This document shows positions 1 to 5,661 of a stretch of 5,661 nucleotides of DNA, in pieces; the first letter of the stretch is position 1; each line of letters begins with the position of its first letter. The notes under the pieces are model-generated. The model did no database searches. It worked only from the letters and a program-made list of their open reading frames with translations, and was not told the origin of the DNA. The stretch is from Spirochaetia bacterium UBA5550 (GTDB lineage: Bacteria > Spirochaetota > UBA4802 > UBA5550). A program made the translations under genes and the position numbers. The stretch is from the NCBI GenBank assembly GCA_002425885.1, contig DINC01000133.1, positions 335 through 5,995 of the forward strand, written 5' to 3'.

Positions 1-133
1 TACCTGGAAGTGACGAGGTAAGAAACAAGAAGAATTTAATGAACCTGAACATCCATACGCCCTTTATACAATTTCAAAAAAAAAAGTCAATCTTTAAATA
101 GGATTTTAACCTGAATTAAATTTTTTTAACTTT

Positions 134-1609
134 TCATCTCTCCACCCTGTTTCTCCCCTTTGACTTGGCCCTGTAGAGGGCTGTGTCAGCTTTTGACAGC
201 ACGGAGTCCATGGTGTCCTCTTTTGTAAATTCCGCAACACCGCAGCTTATGGTTGTCTTAATTTTTTTCTTCCCGTTTCCGGAATAACCAGCCAGAGATT
301 CAGCAAATATTGTGCGGAGCCTCTCTGCCACTAACATGGCACTCTCAGCATTACCGTAAGTGATAATAATAAATTCATCCCCTCCCCACCGGAAGAGCGT
401 GTCACTGAGCCTCAGACTTTTTGCCGCAGCATCAGCCATCTGCTTAAGTATCTCATCACCCATGAGGTGGCCCATTGTGTCATTGATCATTTTAAATCTG
501 TCCATATCAATAATGACCAGTGAAAAGGGTGTTCCATTACGCTGAAAATTATAAACTGCTTTTTTGAACTGATGCTCAAACTCCTTCCTGTTATAAACTC
601 CTGTCAGTTCATCTGTCACAGCCATAATACTGAGCCTCCCCTGAAAATAATTGGCTGTAGCTATGGCTATGGAGATAATTATACATGAAATAAGGAGACC
701 GAAAATGAGATTCATTTTAATCCCTGAGAGAATCCCGCTCATCCTAATACCTTCATCAATTTCGACAAAAAGGAACCAGTCAAATTCAGGTATAAACCTG
801 GTGGTGAGCAGAATGTGCTTCCCGTCTCTCTCGAATTCATACATGCCTGAAGTCTCTTTCCCGGAAAGAATTTTCTCCGCTGTCCCTGCATATTCAGGCT
901 GGTTTTTGATGTTTATTTTCTCTATAATTGATTCATCAGAGTGGATCTGGATTGTCCCTTCTCTGTCAACCAGGTATATTTCACTTTTATAGATGTCGTT
1001 ATGCGATTTAAGCATCTGCGTGATGGCATCCAGGTTCAGCCCCACCCCCGTTACCCCTAAAAGCTCCCCGTGATAGCCGGTGAGCCTGTGATTGATAAAA
1101 ACAGTGAGTTTGCCACTTGATGCTTCATCCGTATCAACATCGAGAACGTATTCCCTGTTAAGTTTGATAAAATTATAATACCATACATCATGGGGCTCGG
1201 CGGTTGAAATGGTTTTAAGAAGGCCTTTGAAATGGTAGTATTTACCGGTTTTCTCAGAGACAAAAAAGGCGGAAAAAAAACCGTACTTGTCCTGAATCGC
1301 TTTAAGGTACTTCTGGATAACGGGCATATTTCTCTCGCCTGAAATAGCCCAGTCTTTGAGAAATGTATCATTAGCCATGAGTGATGAGATAAATATAGGC
1401 CTGATGAGGTGAGTCTGAATTTCGGAATAGAGGTTGTCCCTGGTCAGGGGGAGTACGCTGTTCACAAGGTTCTCCCGCACAGACCTGTGGGCTGAACGGT
1501 AATTGATGTAATTTGTTGTAATAAATGAAACAGTAAGGATAAATGTAAGTGATATTATCATTCTGCTTTTAATCGAAAGTCTTTTGAAGCTGCTTATTAT
1601 GTTTTTCAT
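134..1609 (-). CDS. Membrane-bound diguanylate cyclase, periplasmic Cache sensor plus GGDEF domain
   Basis: This 491-residue inner-membrane receptor should condense two GTP into c-di-GMP in response to a periplasmic ligand. Seen in the sequence: a transmembrane helix at about residues 17-35, a periplasmic segment at about 38-298 with double-Cache features (W143-Y144-Y145, a YVLDVD stretch at 154-159, then a GVTGVGLNLD strand near 185-194), a second helix at about 301-322, and a C-terminal GGDEF domain from about 331. Catalytic features are complete: DELTGVYNR at 333-341, metal-binding D368 in IIDMDRFK, and GGDEF at 409-413. An RxxD inhibitory site (R400-L-S-D403) lies exactly five residues before GGDEF, so product inhibition is expected. 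The Cache part lacks the RxWY arginine of known amino-acid-binding Cache domains, so the ligand is unknown. No clear Shine-Dalgarno precedes the ATG at 1609; the start is kept because it gives a basic N-terminus before helix 1. The gene stands alone, divergent from the SH3b gene. Confidence 0.95.
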   Translation of the reverse strand: MKNIISSFKRLSIKSRMIISLTFILTVSFITTNYINYRSAHRSVRENLVNSVLPLTRDNLYSEIQTHLIRPIFISSLMANDTFLKDWAISGERNMPVIQKYLKAIQDKYGFFSAFFVSEKTGKYYHFKGLLKTISTAEPHDVWYYNFIKLNREYVLDVDTDEASSGKLTVFINHRLTGYHGELLGVTGVGLNLDAITQMLKSHNDIYKSEIYLVDREGTIQIHSDESIIEKINIKNQPEYAGTAEKILSGKETSGMYEFERDGKHILLTTRFIPEFDWFLFVEIDEGIRMSGILSGIKMNLIFGLLISCIIISIAIATANYFQGRLSIMAVTDELTGVYNRKEFEHQFKKAVYNFQRNGTPFSLVIIDMDRFKMINDTMGHLMGDEILKQMADAAAKSLRLSDTLFRWGGDEFIIITYGNAESAMLVAERLRTIFAESLAGYSGNGKKKIKTTISCGVAEFTKEDTMDSVLSKADTALYRAKSKGRNRVER

Positions 1610-1646
1610 GTTTTATATCGCTGTGTTTTCAGGTATTAATTTCTTG

Positions 1647-1655
1647 GTTATATCA
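1647..1655 (-). promoter_or_regulatory. Candidate extended -10 promoter element for the diguanylate cyclase
   Basis: Read on the minus strand, these bases are TGATATAAC, a TGn motif joined to TATAAC, which differs from the sigma-70 -10 consensus at one base. Transcription would start near 1640, giving a leader of about 30 nt before the ATG at 1609. No good -35 hexamer is visible at 16-18 bp; extended -10 promoters often do without one. This is inferred from motif match and position only. Confidence 0.45.
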
Positions 1656-1675
1656 GTTTAATAAATGTATTAAAC
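1656..1675. promoter_or_regulatory. 8-bp perfect inverted repeat, candidate operator
   Basis: GTTTAATA (1656-1663) and TATTAAAC (1668-1675) are exact inverted repeats separated by AATG. The dyad directly abuts the candidate extended -10 element of the cyclase gene and covers the place where its -35 region would be, 47-66 bp upstream of the start codon. That is typical placement for a dimeric regulator. It is too AT-rich to make a strong terminator and has no adjoining T tract. A chance palindrome in AT-rich DNA cannot be excluded, and no regulator gene lies nearby. Confidence 0.4.
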
Positions 1676-1789
1676 CAATCGTAAAAAATTTTAATCTTCA
1701 CCAGATATAATATAACCTGCACGGGGAATAAAAAAAATATCTGATTTGAATTTGACAATAGAATATATTTTTAGTGTCCTTGAGATTAT

Positions 1790-1795
1790 TATAAT
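1790..1795 (+). promoter_or_regulatory. Possible -10 box for the SH3b/DUF3795 operon
   Basis: An exact TATAAT lies 59 bp before the SH3b start codon, which would give a leader of about 50 nt. No acceptable -35 hexamer sits 16-18 bp upstream. A perfect TTGACA at 1752-1757 is too far away, at 32 bp. The region is AT-rich, so a chance match is quite possible. Confidence 0.25.
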
Positions 1796-1844
1796 CATTT
1801 CGTAATAGGTTATAGTATGAAGCAACGAAAAAATAATTCTGATC

Positions 1845-1848
1845 GGAG
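1845..1848 (+). promoter_or_regulatory. Ribosome binding site of the SH3b gene
   Basis: GGAG followed by a 6-nt spacer precedes the ATG at 1855. It fixes that start, which also opens a textbook signal peptide. Confidence 0.75.
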
Positions 1849-1854
1849 CGGCTT

Positions 1855-2694
1855 ATGAAAAAATATCTTCTGATTATATTTCTCTTTATTCCCTTTATGG
1901 CGCAGAGCGGGGAGAACATCGTTTATCATTTCAGCTTTGTTGAGGGGAGCAGCACATACATATTCGGAGAAAATGTCAGGGTGAGGAAAACTCCTGAAAT
2001 AAAAGAGGATAACATATCTGAAACGCTCCCCGCAGGCTATGCTGTGAAGATTATACAGAGAACCGATAAGCACATGGCGCAGAATGGGTTCAGAGAGTAC
2101 TGGTGTAAAATCGGTTTCAGCAAAAACGGCAAAGAGATGCAGGGATATATCTGGGGCGGACTTATTGCAGCGGGTCATGTAAAAATCAGAAATGATCTTT
2201 TTCTCCTGGGTTTTAAAAAGTATGAGGAGGAGCATGGCTTCAGCGGCGAATGCAGACTGATCCGTGACGGTAAAATTATATCGGCTATTCCGGTGATGCT
2301 CCATTTTATACCATCGGGTGAGGGTAATCCGTTTTACGGATACTCCATCTCTCTGGCGCTTAATGACAGCCTTGGGCTCAGAGGACTTGAAAATGTTGTG
2401 GCAATCAATAATGATTACGGCGCATGCGGATATCCCCATGGGAATGTATGGGTCGGTGTTGCTAAAGGTAAGCTTTATTATCTTGGAATTGATTCATCAG
2501 TATCTGAAGCGGGGGTGTTTCATTACGAGGAACAGATGATATTTCCGTCGCAGGATAAGACACTGAAGGGGGAGGTGAGGCTTGTGATCGAAAACTTTGA
2601 GTTTGATGAGAAGATCAATGATTACAGGCTCACTGACAGGAAAGAGAAGCGTTATATATGGAAAAACTATAAGCTTGAGGAGAGGAAAAAGTGA
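1855..2694 (+). CDS. Exported SH3b-like domain protein of unknown function
   Basis: A 279-residue secreted, probably periplasmic, protein. Residues 1-18 form a signal peptide: Lys2-Lys3, a hydrophobic core and an A-Q-S cleavage site before G19. There is no lipobox cysteine. Residues about 36-106 look like a bacterial SH3 domain: VRVRKTP at 41-47, ETLPAGYAVKI at 56-66, then WCKI at 83-86 and a GYIWGGLIA end at 97-105. Such domains often bind peptidoglycan or peptides, but no enzymatic domain is attached. Residues about 107-275 form a second domain that I cannot name. It has a dense motif at 185-198 (NNDYGACGYPHG and flanking residues), an EAGVFHYEEQ stretch at 218-227, and a charged tail ending in YIWKNYKL. 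From memory, SH3-plus-this-tail proteins occur in other diderm bacteria without an assigned role. The stop codon overlaps the GTG start of the DUF3795 gene, so the two are probably translationally coupled. Confidence 0.8.
   Translation: MKKYLLIIFLFIPFMAQSGENIVYHFSFVEGSSTYIFGENVRVRKTPEIKEDNISETLPAGYAVKIIQRTDKHMAQNGFREYWCKIGFSKNGKEMQGYIWGGLIAAGHVKIRNDLFLLGFKKYEEEHGFSGECRLIRDGKIISAIPVMLHFIPSGEGNPFYGYSISLALNDSLGLRGLENVVAINNDYGACGYPHGNVWVGVAKGKLYYLGIDSSVSEAGVFHYEEQMIFPSQDKTLKGEVRLVIENFEFDEKINDYRLTDRKEKRYIWKNYKLEERKK
2678..2682 (+). promoter_or_regulatory. Ribosome binding site inside the SH3b gene for the DUF3795 gene
   Basis: AGGAG lies within the last codons of the SH3b gene, 8 nt before the GTG at 2691. 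A second GAGG at 2682-2685 is closer. The site supports the GTG start and the 4-nt overlap. Confidence 0.65.
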
Positions 2695-3152
2695 GCATTA
2701 ATCAGGCAGAATATAAGGAGATTCTTAGAAGGCTTGCTCCCTGCGGTCTCAATTGCGGTAAATGTCTCTTCTATTTTGATGGAGAGATAAGGGAATTAAG
2801 TATTAAACTGAAAGACAGACTGGGAAATTTCGGGTCATATGCTGAACGTTTTGCAAAAGGGGCTGCTGTTTTCAATAACTATAAGGGATTCAATGAACTT
2901 CTGAGTTTTATGACAACCGGAGACTGTCAGGGATGCCGTGAAGGTGGCTGCATGTTCCCTGGATGCAATGTTAACAACTGCACTTCTTCTAAAAATATAG
3001 ATTTTTGTTTTCAGTGCGAAGAATTCCCTTGTAAAAAATCAAATCTTCATGGGACGTTAAAAGAGAGATGGATTAATATGAACAGCCGTATGAAGGAGAT
3101 CGGTGCAAGTGAGTATTATAAAGAAACCGCTGACGAACCGAGATATGTTTAA
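2691..3152 (+). CDS. DUF3795-type cysteine-rich protein
   Basis: A 153-residue, probably cytoplasmic protein with 11 cysteines, matching the DUF3795 family pattern. Near the N-terminus is CGLNCGKC (C18, C22, C25). A second cluster follows: C79-x2-C82, C87, C92, C97, then C106-x2-C109 and C114 in CFQCEEFPC. It ends with the family-like W-x-N-x-x-R-x-x-EIG and a PRY motif near the C-terminus. The spacing suggests metal binding (zinc or iron-sulfur), but no activity is established for the family and none is claimed here. The N-terminal CX3CX2C resembles the radical-SAM motif in spacing only; it has lysine where an aromatic residue usually sits, and the protein is too short. The start is a GTG overlapping the previous stop, with AGGAG upstream. 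It is the second gene of the operon, and its stop overlaps the stop of the opposing kinase gene. Confidence 0.85.
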   Translation: MSINQAEYKEILRRLAPCGLNCGKCLFYFDGEIRELSIKLKDRLGNFGSYAERFAKGAAVFNNYKGFNELLSFMTTGDCQGCREGGCMFPGCNVNNCTSSKNIDFCFQCEEFPCKKSNLHGTLKERWINMNSRMKEIGASEYYKETADEPRYV

Positions 3153-4978
3153 ATATTTTTAAGAGGACTCAGTCTTAATATAGCTGAATTCAGCTCCTCC
3201 ATGTCAACAGGCTTGGGCAGGTACTCATCAAATCCATCTGACAGGAATTTTTCCCTGTCACCTGCCATTGCGAAAGCAGTAAGTGCTATGGTGCAGATAT
3301 TGCTTTTGCTGCCGAAGCGTTCTGTTTTACGTATCTCCTTAATCGCCTCGATTCCGTTCATCTCAGGCATCTGAATATCCATAAGCACCAGGTCAAAATC
3401 CCCCTTGTCAAGACACAGCAGCGCCTCTATGCCGTTTGCCGCCTCTGTGACAGTGTGGGTCATCTTTTCAAGGAGCCTTCTTACCATGAGGCTGTTAATT
3501 CTGTCGTCCTCAACCAGCAGTATTCTTAAAGACTGAATAGCTGCCTCCCCGTTCAACGGCTGTTCAGATACATCGCTCTGGATCTCTTCACACAGTTCTA
3601 CTTTCATTGTACATTTTACCTCAGTTCCTCTTTCCGGTGTGCTTTCTATGTTTATCGCGCCATTCATAAGGGCAACAAGTCTTTTGACTATAGCAAGACC
3701 GAGCCCTGCGCCCTGGAATTTCCGTGTATATGTATTCTCAACCTGCCTGAAAGGCTCGATAATTTCAGCAAGTTTATCACTGTCAATGCCAATCCCTGTA
3801 TCTTTAACTTTAATAACAAGGGCACCGTCCTTTGAACCTGAAAAAATAAAACCCGCATCAATGGTAATCGATCCTTCAGATGTAAACTTCACTGAATTTT
3901 CTGTAAGGTTCTGGATAATCTGCCTGATCCTCAATTCGTCACCATGAATAATTTCAGGCACCGACTCTGATACGTTATAAGATAACCGGACGTTTTTTCT
4001 TTCGCAGTCAGTTGAGAGAGTGCTGCTGATTGAATCGAGTAGTTCTCTGATGCAGACTTTCTCCTTTATAAGGGAGAACTGCTCTGATTCAATTTTTGTA
4101 AGATCCAGTATATCACTCAGAAGCCTTGTGAGCCTCTTTCCTGAACTGATGGCCATGTCAACATATTCGCGCTGTTTCTGCCCGGTCAGCGTTCTCTCTA
4201 AAATCTGAAGCAGTCCCAGTATGCCGTTGAGCGGTGTCCTTACTTCGTGGCTCATGTTTGCAAGGAATATACTCTTGGCACGGTTCGCTTTCTCCGCAGC
4301 CTCCCTCGCCTGCACCAGTGTATCTTCATTCAGCTTCAGGTGAGTAATATCTTCTATGATACCTAAACCCCCTTTAATATCACCATCGGGGCCGGTAAGA
4401 GGGGCCATTATCGCGCGTATAGGGGCAGATCTATCCGATGTAACGGCATTATAAAAATCTTCGTAGTAACTGTTGTTGCCGTTTAATACACTTCTCACAG
4501 TCTGCACCATTCTTAAATCGGGGAGTGTTTTAAGATCAGTGCCAAGAAATTTTTCTCTTGGTGTGCCGACAATTTTTTCAAAAGAAGTATTACACTCGGT
4601 AATAACGCCGTCATTGTCGAAGTGTATTATCCCGAGCGGCGAGTGCTCGAATATAAGTCTGAACTTCTCCTCGCTAAGTTTAAGCGCGGTGTTTTTTCTC
4701 GACAGCTGCTTTTTCAGAGAGATAAATGAGATGACTATGAATATTATAATAAGCAGCATGGGGAGGTAGAAGTGGAAACTGCTGAAATCGCCATAATTTA
4801 AAATCCGGGAAGGAATCTTTGTTCCCGCATCCGCTTCAGTTGATGAATGGACTATCTTAGCCCTTACGAGAGATATAATAAAAAAAATGACAAAAAGGAA
4901 GGCGTAAACAGAGTAGCCGGCTCTTTTTTTTCTTCCGGAGCCAGGCAGTGGATGTTCATTATGGCTGTATGGTTTCAT
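3149..4978 (-). CDS. Hybrid sensor histidine kinase, PAS-HisKA-HATPase-REC
   Basis: A 609-residue inner-membrane kinase that should autophosphorylate on histidine and pass the phosphate to its own receiver domain. Domains in order: transmembrane helix at about 21-39; an extracytoplasmic loop of only about 30 residues; helix at about 70-88; a short coiled linker; a PAS domain at about 103-215 ending in a GIIEDIT strand; HisKA with SHEVRTPLNG, phosphoacceptor H244; HATPase with N-box N361, DTGIGI at 393-398, F410 and GAGLGLAI at 423-430; then a receiver at about 484-605 with D491-D492, phosphoacceptor D534 (VLMDIQMPEMNG), T567 and K589. All catalytic motifs are intact. There is no HPt domain, so onward transfer needs a separate HPt protein, or the receiver acts in feedback. 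The small loop makes the PAS domain or membrane the more likely sensor. The ATG at 4978 has no Shine-Dalgarno, so the exact start is less certain than the gene. Confidence 0.95.
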   Translation of the reverse strand: MKPYSHNEHPLPGSGRKKRAGYSVYAFLFVIFFIISLVRAKIVHSSTEADAGTKIPSRILNYGDFSSFHFYLPMLLIIIFIVISFISLKKQLSRKNTALKLSEEKFRLIFEHSPLGIIHFDNDGVITECNTSFEKIVGTPREKFLGTDLKTLPDLRMVQTVRSVLNGNNSYYEDFYNAVTSDRSAPIRAIMAPLTGPDGDIKGGLGIIEDITHLKLNEDTLVQAREAAEKANRAKSIFLANMSHEVRTPLNGILGLLQILERTLTGQKQREYVDMAISSGKRLTRLLSDILDLTKIESEQFSLIKEKVCIRELLDSISSTLSTDCERKNVRLSYNVSESVPEIIHGDELRIRQIIQNLTENSVKFTSEGSITIDAGFIFSGSKDGALVIKVKDTGIGIDSDKLAEIIEPFRQVENTYTRKFQGAGLGLAIVKRLVALMNGAINIESTPERGTEVKCTMKVELCEEIQSDVSEQPLNGEAAIQSLRILLVEDDRINSLMVRRLLEKMTHTVTEAANGIEALLCLDKGDFDLVLMDIQMPEMNGIEAIKEIRKTERFGSKSNICTIALTAFAMAGDREKFLSDGFDEYLPKPVDMEELNSAILRLSPLKNI

Positions 4979-5090
4979 TTTTTAATTTGCATGATGAATA
5001 AATTCAGATTATTTATACATCTTCAATATCGGTAATAATGATTGAAAAATGAAGAGTGTATATTACAGCAGGTTTATTATTAAAGCAGAT

Positions 5091-5501
5091 TTACAGATTG
5101 TAATGCCCGGCAGCTTCAGGCTGATAAACTATTGATTCAATTATGTAATATTGCTCTGACCCGGAATTCTCTTTTATTACAGTGCCTATTGTGCTCCCCA
5201 GAACCTGTGAACCTATGCCTGAGAAAACTGAGATTTTTTTCTTTTTCGCATCTGATTCTTCAGGAAACACAAGGTGATACTCCTCTTTTATTCCGTTTCC
5301 GATATTTTTGAGCACAAATTTTGAATTCATGGTTACGACATTTGCTTTAATTTTCTGAGGCGGGACCTGTTTAGAACGGTGGAGCTGATTTTTAAGCAGT
5401 TCGATAAGTTTTTTTTCAGATTCGTTTGTATTATTATATTGTGCGAATGTCCGCTCAATACGTTCACAATCAAATTTGGAAAATATTTTATCGCTGCGCA
5501 T
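5091..5501 (-). CDS. rnk: Rnk-family (nucleoside diphosphate kinase regulator) GreA/GreB-like protein
   Basis: A 136-residue cytoplasmic protein, the same length as E. coli Rnk. Residues about 1-45 match the short Rnk N-terminal coiled region (FDCERIERTF, then ELLKNQLHRSKQV). Residues about 50-136 are the GreA/GreB-type C-terminal domain with Rnk hallmarks: VVTMNS at 55-60, a YHLVFPEE strand at about 75-82, ISVFSGIGSQVLG at 90-102 and YQPEAAG at 126-132. Rnk is known to bind RNA polymerase through the Gre-type domain. Its shortened coiled coil lacks the Gre acidic tip, so transcript cleavage is not expected. The frame stays open upstream to a TTG at 5525, but a strong GGAGG lies 8 nt before the ATG at 5501, so that ATG is taken as the start. 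The gene is 112 bp upstream of the kinase gene on the same strand; co-transcription is possible because no terminator is evident between them, but a functional link is unproven. Confidence 0.9.
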   Translation of the reverse strand: MRSDKIFSKFDCERIERTFAQYNNTNESEKKLIELLKNQLHRSKQVPPQKIKANVVTMNSKFVLKNIGNGIKEEYHLVFPEESDAKKKKISVFSGIGSQVLGSTIGTVIKENSGSEQYYIIESIVYQPEAAGHYNL

Positions 5502-5509
5502 ATTTTTAA

Positions 5510-5514
5510 CCTCC
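5510..5514 (-). promoter_or_regulatory. Strong ribosome binding site that sets the rnk start
   Basis: The plus strand reads CCTCC, which is GGAGG on the minus strand, 8 nt before the ATG at 5499-5501. It lies downstream of the alternative TTG at 5525, so that TTG start, which would add eight residues, is unlikely. Confidence 0.85.
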
Positions 5515-5524
5515 GGCTGAATCA

Positions 5525-5538
5525 AAAAAGTACTTTTT
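5525..5538. repeat. 14-bp perfect palindrome centred on GTAC, upstream of rnk
   Basis: AAAAAGTACTTTTT reads the same on both strands and sits about 11 bp upstream of the rnk ribosome binding site, probably in its leader or promoter. Its right-hand 11 bases, AAGTACTTTTT, recur at 5647-5657. It could be a protein-binding site or simply an A-tract/T-tract coincidence in AT-rich DNA; no function is assigned. Confidence 0.5.
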
Positions 5539-5646
5539 CTTTTTCAGAGGATAAATCTTTTGTCAAATGATAAATATAAAAATATACATAAATTCATGGG
5601 TGTCGTTTTTTAGTGCGGCATAAAGGGTCTATTTCATCCGCCATCT

Positions 5647-5657
5647 AAGTACTTTTT
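5647..5657. repeat. Second copy of AAGTACTTTTT
   Basis: An exact 11-base copy of the right part of the palindrome at 5525-5538, in the same orientation, with an AAGTACTT palindromic core. It lies at the window edge, where no gene can be seen, so its relation to any promoter is unknown. Confidence 0.45.
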
Positions 5658-5661
5658 AATC

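Noticed and set aside
76..85. Run of 10 A's downstream of the cyclase gene, a T10 tract on the minus strand, considered as a terminator
   Set aside because: No GC-rich hairpin precedes it on the minus strand, so a rho-independent terminator is not supported.
1..104. Possible C-terminal end of a gene entering from the left edge, for example a short frame ending at the TAA at 19-21
   Set aside because: Every frame gives only a few to about 30 residues before a stop, with no recognisable motif. It cannot be told from non-coding DNA.
1702..1743. CAGATAT / ATATCTG inverted repeat in the divergent intergenic region
   Set aside because: Seven-base arms separated by 28 bases in AT-rich DNA are likely by chance, and they do not align with either candidate promoter.
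1752..1757. Perfect TTGACA as a -35 box on the plus strand
   Set aside because: No -10-like hexamer lies 16-18 bp downstream. The TATAAT at 1790 is 32 bp away.
1810..2439. Long minus-strand open frame opposite the SH3b gene
   Set aside because: It has no family motifs and overlaps a gene with a signal peptide, a ribosome binding site and recognisable domains; it is a shadow frame.
2742..2765. CX3CX2C in the DUF3795 protein as a radical-SAM cluster motif
   Set aside because: The protein is only 153 residues, has lysine at the usual aromatic position and matches the DUF3795 cysteine pattern instead.
5020..5055. TCTTCA...TGAAGA and TTCAAT...ATTGAA pairing between rnk and the kinase gene, considered as a terminator
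   Set aside because: The arms are short and AT-rich, the loop is long and there is no T tract, so a stable terminator is not supported.
5561..5566. Minus-strand TTGACA upstream of rnk as a -35 box
   Set aside because: The bases at the expected -10 position read AAAAGA, which is not an acceptable -10 hexamer.
5604..5631. GCGG/CCGC-based imperfect hairpin near the right edge, considered as a terminator or structured RNA
   Set aside because: The stem has two bulges, no T tract directly follows on either strand, and it matches no riboswitch consensus I know, including the c-di-GMP classes.

Overview
This window is a moderately AT-rich stretch of bacterial chromosome with five protein-coding genes. 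Two lie on the plus strand and three on the minus strand. No RNA gene, CRISPR array, insertion sequence or other mobile element was seen. The gene content suggests a diderm (Gram-negative type) bacterium that senses its surroundings: a periplasmic Cache-domain receptor, a membrane-bound hybrid histidine kinase, an exported SH3b-type protein and an Rnk-family RNA polymerase-binding protein. Purine-rich Shine-Dalgarno sequences precede three of the five genes. A deep-branching anaerobe, for example Deferribacterota, Spirochaetota or a deltaproteobacterial-type lineage, would fit. That is a guess from gene content and style, and the sequence does not fix the taxon.

Layout. Positions 1-133 are AT-rich with a 10-A run and no supportable gene. 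134-1609 (minus) encodes a membrane diguanylate cyclase with a Cache sensor and an intact GGDEF domain. 1610-1854 is a divergent intergenic region; it holds an extended -10 element and an 8-bp inverted repeat facing the cyclase, and a possible -10 facing the plus-strand pair. 1855-2694 and 2691-3152 (plus) are an exported SH3b-like protein and a cysteine-rich DUF3795 protein, joined by a 4-nt GTGA overlap and almost certainly one operon. 3149-4978 (minus) is a hybrid histidine kinase (PAS-HisKA-HATPase-REC) whose stop codon overlaps the stop codon of the DUF3795 gene. 4979-5090 is an intergenic gap with no convincing terminator. 5091-5501 (minus) is an Rnk-family gene whose start is set by a strong GGAGG. 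5502-5661 holds no supportable gene but has a GTAC-centred palindrome and a partial repeat of it.

How the genes may work together. The cyclase and the hybrid kinase are two independent signal-input proteins, one feeding the c-di-GMP pool and the other a His-Asp phosphorelay. No HPt protein, DNA-binding response regulator, c-di-GMP phosphodiesterase or effector is encoded here, so their outputs must lie elsewhere. The SH3b/DUF3795 operon is the least understood part. I found no strong evidence for a complete new multi-gene system; the most useful leads are that operon and the compact promoter/operator arrangement in front of the cyclase.
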